From Phycisphaerae bacterium (GTDB lineage: Bacteria > Planctomycetota > Phycisphaerae > Phycisphaerales > SM1A02), in NCBI GenBank assembly GCA_016795065.1, contig JAEUIU010000022.1, positions 1 through 64,000 of the forward strand: a stretch of 64,000 bases of DNA, given 5' to 3'. The notes beneath the pieces were generated by a model. It searched no databases and was not told the origin of the DNA. It saw only the letters and a program-made list of their open reading frames with translations. Positions 27,831 to 37,442 of this stretch are shown in pieces (within the stretch, counting starts at the first letter, position 1; each line of letters opens with the position of its first letter). The position numbers and the translations under genes were made by a program.

Positions 27831-28550
27831 GTGAGGCTCTCAGACTCGTTTCCACCCAAGCCCGACCCGCAGGGAAACCTGCGCCGTGGTCGCCGCGCGG
27901 AAACGGACTCGGGCCAGCCCCCTCGGCAGGAGTTCCCTCGCACCGCCAATGGGCCGCGACCGGCTCTCCGGCTGGTTCACGAAGAGGGCCGGACACCCGC
28001 GCCAAACGCACCAGGGTCGGCGGAGCGCCTTCATCCCGCTCGCCGTCAGGAAGACCAGGCCGCCCGAGGCGAGCGACCGTGGCGAAGGACCGACGGCGAT
28101 CGGGTGAGCCCGCCACGACCCGACGGATACCGCACGCCGCTCGACGTCGAATCGCAGGCCCGGCGGGCCGTCACCCAATCCAACGTCGAGTCGGCCTTCG
28201 ATTCGCCCCTCGACCCGCATGATCCCCGCTGGCTCGTGGCGACTGAAACAGCGGCCCAACTCGAAGGCTCGCTGCTCACCTTCGAGCGTCGGCGCAAGGT
28301 CCTCGCCTTCGCCCACCGCGTCGGGGTTCGGCCCTTCGATGCCAACCTGATCATCGCTGCCGTGCAGGATCGGGCTCGCCGCGGCGAACCGGTTCACCAC
28401 GCCATGCCGACGGTGGCCCTCACGGCGCGAGTGCGACGACGTGGCTCGCTTTTCTCCCGCGAAGCCTTCCCCTACGTTGCGACGGCTGCGATCGCGGTGC
28501 TCGCCCACGCCCTCGGTATCGGGTTCGTCCTCTGGCTCCTGCTTGGTTGA
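27831..28550 (+). CDS. Hypothetical protein with disordered N-terminus and C-terminal membrane helix
   Basis: About 239 aa from GTG 27831, which has AAAGGA nine bases upstream; an earlier TTG at 27750 is less likely. Residues 1-130 are Arg/Pro/Gly-rich and look disordered. Residues about 130-195 form a helical segment (LVATETAAQLEGSLLTFERR, GVRPFDANLIIAAVQDRARR). A single helix (VATAAIAVLAHALGIGFVLW) ends the protein, giving tail-anchored topology. I do not recognise a family. It converges on the RNase III gene. Confidence 0.6.
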   Translation: MRLSDSFPPKPDPQGNLRRGRRAETDSGQPPRQEFPRTANGPRPALRLVHEEGRTPAPNAPGSAERLHPARRQEDQAARGERPWRRTDGDRVSPPRPDGYRTPLDVESQARRAVTQSNVESAFDSPLDPHDPRWLVATETAAQLEGSLLTFERRRKVLAFAHRVGVRPFDANLIIAAVQDRARRGEPVHHAMPTVALTARVRRRGSLFSREAFPYVATAAIAVLAHALGIGFVLWLLLG

Positions 28551-28645
28551 GGACGGAGTTCGGTGCACGCAGGCTCAACGAGGATCAGCGCGACGCGGCT
28601 TCCACTCGCATCTGCCCGTCATCGCAAGCCGGTTTCGACGAACTG

Positions 28646-29710
28646 TTAGGCAGCCTCGCTGGAGGAGCTCCCCGGGCCGCGGGATCGCGGCGACTCGGAG
28701 AGCGGATCCATGCCGACGGTCTGCGGAGCGACGGGCGGCGGAGAAAGCCCCTCGCCGGCCTCGACCCGGCGGACGATGACATCGCCGCCATCGGTCATGC
28801 TCGCGAAACCGAGCTCAAGGAGAGCCGTCAGCGCCGCCTGCTGCTCGGCGGTCTTCTTCGACGTGCCCCAACAGCCCGGGAAACGACGACCGGAGACCTC
28901 GACGCAGATCTGGAAACACTTCGCATGATCGGGGCCGCGCTCGTCCAGTACGAGGTAGCTTGGATTGCACGCACCCGAGCGCTGCAGGGCCTGCTGGAGG
29001 ACGCTCTTGAAGTTGTGCTGGTGGCCAAGACGGGCTGCGCGGTCGATACGCCCCGCGAGGTGCCTGAGGACAAACGGGGCCGCGAACTCGAGCCCGCCAT
29101 CGAGGTACATCGCCCCGATGACCGCCTCAAACGCCGCGGCGGCCAGCGAGTGCGGGAGGTTCTCGCGCGAACCCATGCCCTTGCCGAGCAGGAGTTCCTC
29201 ATCGAGTCCGATCTCAACAGCGATCTCGGCGCAGGTCCGACGGCTCACCACGTTGGACTTGATCTTGGTGAGCTCGCCCTCGAGCGCACCTGGAAAGCTT
29301 CGGAACAGGTAGTCGCAGATCACCATCCCGAGAATGGCATCGCCAAGAAACTCAAGGCGCTCATTGCTTTCCAAGCGCGAGCTAGCGATCGATGCGTGCA
29401 CCATCGCCTTGGCCAAGAGCGAGCGGTCGTGAAAGGCGTAGCCGATCTTCCGTTCGGTACGGGACTCGGGAGAGTCGTCCACCGGAAGTGGAAGTCGCGG
29501 CCGGCGGCGAAGCGCGGCGTCGAGCGCGGCCGACACCATCTCCTCGCAGGAACCGCAAGGCAGCGGGCATCCCACGTCGGAGGCCGCCATCGGGCTCCCC
29601 AAGGAGGTGCCTCCGGGGGAGGCATCGCGGCAACCGCCTTGCACAAGCGCCGGAACGTCGGAAGAGTCTGGCGCTGCAGCGCCGTCGGATGGGGTTGCGT
29701 CCATGGCCAC
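28646..29710 (-). CDS. rnc: Ribonuclease III with extended termini
   Basis: An endonuclease cutting double-stranded RNA in rRNA and mRNA processing. The catalytic helix NERLEFLGDAIL is at 116-127 with the second acidic cluster AAFEAVIGAMYLDGG, and a dsRNA-binding domain follows (FKSVLQQALQ ... TAEQQAALTALLELG). The full frame is 354 aa against about 225 usually, with about 77 extra N-terminal residues and 45 at the C-terminus, both low-complexity. The N-terminal start may be internal (ATG codons at residues 41 and 58). It converges with the upstream gene and is divergent from rpmH. Confidence 0.93.
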   Translation of the reverse strand: MAMDATPSDGAAAPDSSDVPALVQGGCRDASPGGTSLGSPMAASDVGCPLPCGSCEEMVSAALDAALRRRPRLPLPVDDSPESRTERKIGYAFHDRSLLAKAMVHASIASSRLESNERLEFLGDAILGMVICDYLFRSFPGALEGELTKIKSNVVSRRTCAEIAVEIGLDEELLLGKGMGSRENLPHSLAAAAFEAVIGAMYLDGGLEFAAPFVLRHLAGRIDRAARLGHQHNFKSVLQQALQRSGACNPSYLVLDERGPDHAKCFQICVEVSGRRFPGCWGTSKKTAEQQAALTALLELGFASMTDGGDVIVRRVEAGEGLSPPPVAPQTVGMDPLSESPRSRGPGSSSSEAA

Positions 29711-30090
29711 CGAATGGGCCCACTCAAACGGTGGGATGCCGCCGAGTCTGGGCTATGCGGAACGGGGGGGCGCGGAGCCTCACGGGCTCCGGACCGACCC
29801 ATATTCCTGAAGAGCGATTTCGGCGGATGCTCCAGCGGCCGCGAGGGACGCGAACGCTGGAGGATTCGCCACCGGAGAGAATCCTCGCTTCGTATCGGCG
29901 ATGCAAGAGGAGACCTTCAGGAAGTCCCGAAAGCGACCGCCTTCCTGTTCGCGGACCTCCCAGAAGGGGTAGCGGACACCCCACGGACGTTGGGGGACCG
30001 CTTGGTGGGAGTGCTCCCTCGACTCACAACATGTCGCATCGACCCGCATCTTGCAGGCGGTCGCGGGCTGTGATAGGGTGTTCCGCCCCC
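29711..30090. other. Divergent intergenic region, rnc / rpmH
   Basis: About 380 bases between the RNase III start and the L34 start. A possible rpmH promoter is TTGCAG (about 30051) with an extended -10-like TGTGATAGGGT ending near 30080. No rnpA, RNase P RNA or DnaA-box cluster is visible. Frames on the minus strand here look like shadows. Confidence 0.4.
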
Positions 30091-30225
30091 ATGCATTACC
30101 CGCACAAGATCAGCCGAACCAAGAAGGTCCGCAGCGTCGGTTTCCGATCCCGGATGAAGACCCGCAAGGGGCGTGCGATTCTCAATCGCAAGCGCCGTCT
30201 GGGTCGCAAGATCCGCGTTCGCTGA
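30091..30225 (+). CDS. rpmH: 50S ribosomal protein L34
   Basis: A 44-aa highly basic protein that binds 23S rRNA. The sequence MHYPHKISRTKKVRSVGF, then GRAILNRKRRLGRKIRVR, matches L34 (usual pattern R-x-GR-x-VL-x-RRR-x-KGR). The first residues deviate from the common MKRTYQPS start, as in some planctomycetes. The stop codon overlaps the aroK start (TGATG). The expected neighbour rnpA is missing. Confidence 0.93.
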   Translation: MHYPHKISRTKKVRSVGFRSRMKTRKGRAILNRKRRLGRKIRVR

Positions 30226-30896
30226 TGCCTGACCAGGCCCCGCCTGCCGATCCGAACGGCGCCATGGACAGTTCGGCCCATTCGGGCCTGACGTCAGGCG
30301 TTCCGACAGGCAGACCGGCCGACCTTTCGCCTGCGTCGACCTCAACTTCGATCATGGGCGCGCGGAAGCGCGCCCATGTCCTTTTGATTGGGCTTCGAGG
30401 CGCTGGCAAGACCACCGTCGGCCGTTCACTCGCCCAACGATTGGGTCGCCCCTTTTACGATCTCGACGACTTGGTCCTGCGACGGCTGGAAGCCCGTTCG
30501 GTGCGTGCGGTCTTCGAACGCGAGGGCGAGGCAGCCTGGCGAGCGGGCGAACAGGACGCCCTCTCCGCGTTCCTGGCGGCACCTGTCGCTCTGTCGGTGT
30601 TGGCCTTAGGCGGCGGCGCGCCGATGGTGCCTGGCATCGCCGACTTCATCACGAAGGCCAAGGCTGAAGGCCGCGCCCTGGTCGTTCACTTGCAATGCGA
30701 CCCGAGTACGGCGGCTCAACGCTTGAGCCGGGATCCCGGGGATCGGACCAGCATCACCGGAGCGGGCCTGATCGAGGAATTGGCGGCGTTGTACGAGGTC
30801 CGCGATGGGCGATATCGCGCCCTGGCCGATCTGTCGATCGATGCCAACGAAGGCGAAGCGGATGCGGTGGTCGGACGGCTGATCGAGGCTCTTTAG
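30225..30896 (+). CDS. aroK: Shikimate kinase
   Basis: A 223-aa kinase forming shikimate-3-phosphate in aromatic amino acid synthesis. P-loop GLRGAGKTT is at about 56-64, shikimate-binding acids in YDLDDLVLRR, GGGAPM, and the LID Arg in RLSRDPGDRTSI. The conserved core begins near residue 46; the earlier residues are Ser/Pro/Thr-rich and extra compared with the 170-aa family. An internal ATG at codon 44 is an alternative start, but ATG 30225 overlaps the rpmH stop, suggesting coupling. Confidence 0.92.
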   Translation: MPDQAPPADPNGAMDSSAHSGLTSGVPTGRPADLSPASTSTSIMGARKRAHVLLIGLRGAGKTTVGRSLAQRLGRPFYDLDDLVLRRLEARSVRAVFEREGEAAWRAGEQDALSAFLAAPVALSVLALGGGAPMVPGIADFITKAKAEGRALVVHLQCDPSTAAQRLSRDPGDRTSITGAGLIEELAALYEVRDGRYRALADLSIDANEGEADAVVGRLIEAL

Positions 30897-30923
30897 CGGC
30901 CCGTGGCGAAAGTCAACCGGCCG

Positions 30924-31469
30924 TTAGGCCGCGCGTTCCTGCTCGAGCCACCCCTCACCGAGGTAGCGAACGAGCGCTTGCCGGCTCTCCTCATCGGCGA
31001 ATCGGTCGAAGCGAAGCGCCATGCGGCGAGGACCAGGATCGTCATCGGAGTCATTGATGCGAACGACCTTGCCGGACGCCTGAATGAGCTTCTGGCAGCC
31101 GGGAAGAACGATCTCGACCGTGACCCGCTCGCCGTCGTCCAACGGAACGTCGAGCTCGAAACGGACGCCGCCCACGCTGATGTCGTAGAGATGCCCATCG
31201 AGCACCGGCGGTGGACCTTCGTCAGAACCCGGCGGAATGGCCTGCCCATCGGCATCAACAGTTGCGGTGTCGCGGCGAACGTGAATCTGCGAGTACATCG
31301 GCGTCACCCGGAAGCGGGTGTGTCGACGACGCTCTCGTCCGGTGGCCCCAGGGCGCCCAACCGAGCCCTCGTCGTCTGTCGGATTCACCGACATCGGCGC
31401 AGACGGGCGCGGGCCTCGATCATCGAGGAATCGCTTCAGCGGGCCCTTCAGGAACTCTCGTTCGTCCAT
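30924..31469 (-). CDS. PilZ-domain protein
   Basis: A 181-aa protein with a PilZ domain at about 45-175. The cyclic-di-GMP motif RxxxR is R48-R-H-T-R52 and the DxSxxG motif is D96-I-S98-V-G-G101, both intact, so it should bind c-di-GMP. No other domain is attached, and the first 40 residues are polar linker. It may act as an adaptor for motility, secretion or polysaccharide control. GGGAGG precedes ATG 31469. It is divergent from ilvC. Confidence 0.88.
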   Translation of the reverse strand: MDEREFLKGPLKRFLDDRGPRPSAPMSVNPTDDEGSVGRPGATGRERRRHTRFRVTPMYSQIHVRRDTATVDADGQAIPPGSDEGPPPVLDGHLYDISVGGVRFELDVPLDDGERVTVEIVLPGCQKLIQASGKVVRINDSDDDPGPRRMALRFDRFADEESRQALVRYLGEGWLEQERAA

Positions 31470-31694
31470 GACCACCTCCCCGGTCGGAAGCTGCGACCCA
31501 CACGCGGTGGGTCCGTCCAGACCGTCACCCCCACATCGGCCGATTCCACAGGTCGGTTGAGGACGAGTGTCGGTCGCCGGCATCTCCATCTGCGACGCGG
31601 GGAGCCACCCAATGCAAGGAGAATGCCCGTTGGCGTCGAATGGGGGGTCGCCCGCGATGAGTGTGCCATCGCAGGTATCCTCTGCCGCTTCCTG

Positions 31695-32852
31695 ATGCCC
31701 CAGTCCTCGCCCGACCTCACCGGATCGACGCCACACGATCCCCGCAGCAATGCAGCGAATCCGCGCTCTCGGGCACCGGCGGCACGCTCGACCGCAGCGC
31801 CCCTGCCCGTCCTGCGCGGAGACGCAGACGCCCCGCTCGAACCACTTCGCGGAAAGCGGATTGCGCTCCTTGGCTTCGGCAATCAGGGCCGCGCCCACGC
31901 GCTGAACCTGCGCGAAAGCGGCATGCATGTGGTGGTTGGCGGACGCCCCACCGGTCGCGGATGCGACGAGGCCCGTTCGCTCGGATTCGAGACCATGGGC
32001 TATGTCGAGGCGGCGCGGGTCGGCGACCTCCTGATCCTCTCCCTGCCCGACGAGTCGCACGGCGAGGTCTATCGCGACGCGGTCGAGCCCAACGCCCGCC
32101 GCGGCGTCACCATCGGTTTCCTGCACGGCTTCTCAGTGCGCTATGGACAGGTCACGCCGCGCGTCGACATGGGCGTCGTGTTAGTGGCCCCCAAGGGACC
32201 GGGGACCACCCTGCGAGAAAGGTATGCCAAGGGCCAAGGGATTCCTGCCCTCGTCGCGACCCACCAGGAGTCGCCCGCCGGAGACGCCCGCCAGCTTGCT
32301 CTCGCGTGGGCCAATGGGATCGGCTGCGCTCGGGCGGGCATTCTCGAGACGAGTTTCGCCCACGAGACCGAGACCGACCTCTTCGGCGAGCAGACCGTTC
32401 TCTGCGGCGGGCTCATGGGCCTGGTTGTGGCTGCCTACGAAACGCTCGTCGCGGCCGGCTATCCACCGGAACTGGCCTACATCGAGTGCTGCCATGAGGT
32501 GAAGCAGGTCGCCGATCTCGTCTACGCCCGCGGACTCGACGGCATGCGGGCAGCGATCTCCAACACCGCCGAGTTCGGGGCGTTCGTTGCGGCGCCGCGC
32601 GTGGTCGACGGGCGGGTGCGGCAGGAGTTCAAGGCCATCCTCGACGAGATTCAGGATGGCCGCTTCGCCCGCCGCATGATCGAGGATCACGCCAAGGGCG
32701 ACCCGTGGTTCGGCGCCGAACGCGCCGCGGGGCGTACCCATCCGATCGAGGCAACCGGCGAACGCGTGCGCTCCCTCATGCCCTGGCTGGCCGCGGAGAC
32801 GTCCCGTCCCGCCGGCCCGACTACCCCTCCTAACACCTCGTCCACCGCATGA
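31695..32852 (+). CDS. ilvC: Ketol-acid reductoisomerase
   Basis: A 385-aa branched-chain amino acid enzyme (class I) reducing acetolactate-type substrates with NADPH or NADH. The nucleotide loop is LLGFGNQGRAHALNLRESG at about 58-76, then VLVAPKGPGTTLRERY, FGEQTVLCGG (metal-binding acids), AYIECCHEVKQVADLVYARG and SNTAEFG. About 38 residues precede the usual start and are Ser/Pro/Ala-rich. No ilvB/N or leu genes adjoin it. The stop overlaps uppP as ATGA. Confidence 0.94.
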   Translation: MPQSSPDLTGSTPHDPRSNAANPRSRAPAARSTAAPLPVLRGDADAPLEPLRGKRIALLGFGNQGRAHALNLRESGMHVVVGGRPTGRGCDEARSLGFETMGYVEAARVGDLLILSLPDESHGEVYRDAVEPNARRGVTIGFLHGFSVRYGQVTPRVDMGVVLVAPKGPGTTLRERYAKGQGIPALVATHQESPAGDARQLALAWANGIGCARAGILETSFAHETETDLFGEQTVLCGGLMGLVVAAYETLVAAGYPPELAYIECCHEVKQVADLVYARGLDGMRAAISNTAEFGAFVAAPRVVDGRVRQEFKAILDEIQDGRFARRMIEDHAKGDPWFGAERAAGRTHPIEATGERVRSLMPWLAAETSRPAGPTTPPNTSSTA

Positions 32853-33721
32853 CCATCCTGCAAGCGATCCTGCTCGGCATCGTCGAGGGGATCACCGAAT
32901 ACCTGCCGGTCAGTTCCACCGGCCACCTGATCCTCACCGCTTGGCTCCTTGGGCTGGGCACGACGGGCGAGGCGAAGAAGGCGATCGACGCGTTCAACAT
33001 CATCATCCAGGGTGGCGCGATCCTGGCCGTTGCCGGACTCTACTGGTCACGGGTACGGCAGATGTTCCGCGGACTCCAGGGGCGCGACGGCGAGGGGCGG
33101 GCCCTTCTCATCCTCCTCATCCTGGCCTTCATCCCGGCTGCAATTTTCGGCTTCCTGCTCGATGACTGGATCGAGGCCCGGCTCTTCCGGCCGGTGCCGG
33201 TGATCCTCATGCTCGCCGGTGGCGGCCTCATCCTGATCGTCCTCAAGCCCTGGCAGGATCAGCTTCGCCGGCGGGCCGCGCACGGCGAACACCATGTCTT
33301 CAAGAAGCTCAACGAGCTGACTCCGAAGGACGCCCTCATCGTCGGGCTCATGCAGTGCGTGGCGATGATCCCGGGGACGAGCCGCTCGATGATGACGATC
33401 CTCGGCGGCCTGGCGGTGGGCCTCTCGCCGGCCCGCGCCGCCGAGTTCTCCTTCCTGCTCGGGCTGCCGACCCTTGGGGCGGCCTGTGCCTACAGCCTGT
33501 TCAAGGAACTGCGCCGCAGCGGGCTCGGATTCGTCGAACCGTTAGGCGGCTGGGGACCTGTGATCATCGGCATTCTCGCGGCGACGATCAGCGCGGCCAT
33601 CGCGGTGAAGTGGCTCGTTCGCTACCTCGAACGGCACAGCTTCGCCCTCTTCGGCGTCTGGCGCCTTGGTGTGGCGCTGGTGCTGGGGCTCTGCATCTGG
33701 CGCGGCGTGATGACGATCTGA
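32849..33721 (+). CDS. uppP: Undecaprenyl-diphosphatase UppP (BacA)
   Basis: A 290-aa polytopic membrane phosphatase recycling the lipid carrier for wall and surface polysaccharides. The signature EGITEYLPVSSTGHLIL at the N-terminus and the second motif PGTSRSMMTILGGLAVGLSP are intact. About eight membrane helices are predicted, normal for the family. It overlaps ilvC by four bases, an uncommon pairing. Overproduction in this family gives bacitracin resistance. Confidence 0.95.
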   Translation: MTILQAILLGIVEGITEYLPVSSTGHLILTAWLLGLGTTGEAKKAIDAFNIIIQGGAILAVAGLYWSRVRQMFRGLQGRDGEGRALLILLILAFIPAAIFGFLLDDWIEARLFRPVPVILMLAGGGLILIVLKPWQDQLRRRAAHGEHHVFKKLNELTPKDALIVGLMQCVAMIPGTSRSMMTILGGLAVGLSPARAAEFSFLLGLPTLGAACAYSLFKELRRSGLGFVEPLGGWGPVIIGILAATISAAIAVKWLVRYLERHSFALFGVWRLGVALVLGLCIWRGVMTI

Positions 33722-33722
33722 G

Positions 33723-34271
33723 TCAGGTCAGTTCGGGTGAGGGGAAGCGCCGATCCCGCTCATCGTCGGGCAACTCACTGACAAGCGATTCGTAGGATCC
33801 GGCGATCGCTTCCCCCATGATCGGGGCGAACTGCTCACGAAGATGCTGCACCATCATGCGGCACTCGGCGAGGTCATGGCGCGGCGAGACCACCGCCTCG
33901 AACTCGACGAAGAGTCCCAAGTCCTCGACCTGGTCAAGGTGCACCCGCACGTTTCCGACCATCCAGAGCTCGCGGGTCTTGCGGACCACCTTCCACGGCA
34001 CGAGCGTGCCCTCGCCATAGCGGACCCGGGCCTGCTCCTCGTTCAAGATGGTGTATTGGGCAAGTCGGGCGACGGGACCGTCCGGGCGGCGGTAGAAGAT
34101 CCACTCGACCGGATGACCGGGCGACTCGCGCCGCTTGAGGCGACCCTCGGTCACGCGGAAGTAGGTGTCGATCTGGACCAGCGTTCCGACCCGGTCGGCT
34201 CCCACGAGGCCGCATTGGCGGCGGGCTGCCTCCAGATCGCGGATCTCGGCCTTGAACTCGACGTTCTGCAT
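33723..34271 (-). CDS. CYTH-domain protein (class IV adenylate cyclase-like)
   Basis: A 182-aa protein starting VEFKAEI, an ExExK-like start of the CYTH triphosphate tunnel fold, followed by Q-I-D-TYFRVTEGRLKRRES and later KVVRKTRELWMVGNVRVHLD and LGLFVEFEAVV. These alternating charged strands match class IV adenylate cyclases and thiamine-triphosphatase-like enzymes. The actual substrate (ATP, ThTP or tripolyphosphate) is not decided by sequence alone. It converges with uppP, one base apart. Confidence 0.85.
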   Translation of the reverse strand: MQNVEFKAEIRDLEAARRQCGLVGADRVGTLVQIDTYFRVTEGRLKRRESPGHPVEWIFYRRPDGPVARLAQYTILNEEQARVRYGEGTLVPWKVVRKTRELWMVGNVRVHLDQVEDLGLFVEFEAVVSPRHDLAECRMMVQHLREQFAPIMGEAIAGSYESLVSELPDDERDRRFPSPELT

Positions 34272-34289
34272 GGATGTTTGAACGAATCG

Positions 34290-34805
34290 TTAGGGAACGG
34301 CGGCCGCATCGCCACCGAGTACGCCCGGACGATCCGCCATCGCATCGGGGCGGGACTGGAGCGGGAGGCCGCCGCGCAGCCGGGCGAGCTGGCGTTCCAC
34401 CTCGAGCCGATCGGGTAGCGAGATGCTGTCGAAACCGCTCTCGGTGATGGTCGCCAGCGTCCACTCCGAGGCATCGTGGTCGCGGAAGGCAACGTACAGG
34501 TGCTCCCCCGCCGCGACCGGGCCGCTTGCCTCGACCCATCGGTCAAAACCGGCCAGGGGCCAAGGTTCAGGCTTCGATTCGCCGGCCTGACGAATGAGAA
34601 GCCACCGAACGAGTCCGGGAGCGTCGCCGCCGACCGCGAGCCGCAGCCGCCAGGTCGCCCCGCGCCACGTGACCGCAGGGCCGTCCGCGGTCTCGGCCCT
34701 CGGAAAGAGCGTGCCGCCGAGAATCCACGCCAACAGCGCGGCCATCACCACGAAGACCGCGATGCGGATGAGGAGACTTCGAACGCCGAGGGCAAGCTGG
34801 CCCAT
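34290..34805 (-). CDS. Hypothetical membrane-anchored protein
   Basis: A 171-aa protein with one N-terminal helix (SLLIRIAVFVVMAALLAWIL, about 10-30). The outer part is a small beta-rich domain (VTWRGATWRLRLAVGGDAPG, AGEHLYVAFRDHDASEW). I do not recognise the family. It sits 18 bases upstream of the CYTH gene in the same orientation and is probably cotranscribed. Confidence 0.55.
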   Translation of the reverse strand: MGQLALGVRSLLIRIAVFVVMAALLAWILGGTLFPRAETADGPAVTWRGATWRLRLAVGGDAPGLVRWLLIRQAGESKPEPWPLAGFDRWVEASGPVAAGEHLYVAFRDHDASEWTLATITESGFDSISLPDRLEVERQLARLRGGLPLQSRPDAMADRPGVLGGDAAAVP

Positions 34806-34926
34806 TGCCGCATCCTACCCAATCGGCGAGTCCGTACCGACCAGGCGGAATCCACGGAATGTCCACGCCACCCCAACGGCTCGAACGCCGCGCGGCCCGG
34901 CGACCGGCATGCGCCCCACGACCAGC

Positions 34927-36987
<2,061 letters not shown>

Positions 36988-37281
36988 TCAGTCCGCGGAG
37001 ATCGCGTTCGGGCCGGCCCCGGCCCGCTTCTCGAATGTGCCGCCGCCGGCGTTCTGGTACTTGGTGAAACCGAGCCGCTCGAGGTTCTTGTCGCTCAACT
37101 TCTTCTTCCCGGCGGACTCACTCCACTGCAGCGAGAGGTTCGGGGCGGTGATGAGCCGGCGCACCGGCTCGCCGCTCTCGGGGTCCTTGGTGAGCGGCTG
37201 ATCGCTCATCCGCTGGACCACCTCGAACACGCGGCCATCGCTTCCGTCGGGAAGCACCACGGCGTAGACATACGTCGGCAT
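36988..37281 (-). CDS. FmdB-like small protein lacking the zinc-ribbon cysteines
   Basis: A 97-aa protein beginning MPTYVYAVVLPDGSDGRVFE and continuing QRMSDQPLTKDPESGEPVRR, which follows the FmdB putative regulatory zinc-ribbon family residue by residue except that all four Cys (usual CxxCG and CPxCG) are replaced. The C-terminal part (LSDKNLERLGFTKYQNAGGG, then FEKRAGAGP) is also family-like. It therefore cannot bind zinc in the usual way. Function is unknown. It is three bases before ligA. Confidence 0.75.
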   Translation of the reverse strand: MPTYVYAVVLPDGSDGRVFEVVQRMSDQPLTKDPESGEPVRRLITAPNLSLQWSESAGKKKLSDKNLERLGFTKYQNAGGGTFEKRAGAGPNAISAD

Positions 37282-37442
37282 GCCGATAGGGTACATCACC
37301 GAGCGATCTCGAAGATGTCGGATTCCCCTTCGACGCCCCTTGCTCCCCGCCGTCCCATGGCGTAGGTTCGAGACACAGCGGACCAGGACCTGGAGCGCTC
37401 GTGGCACGACGTCCGGGGACGGGTCCCTGAGGGGAGATTCGC

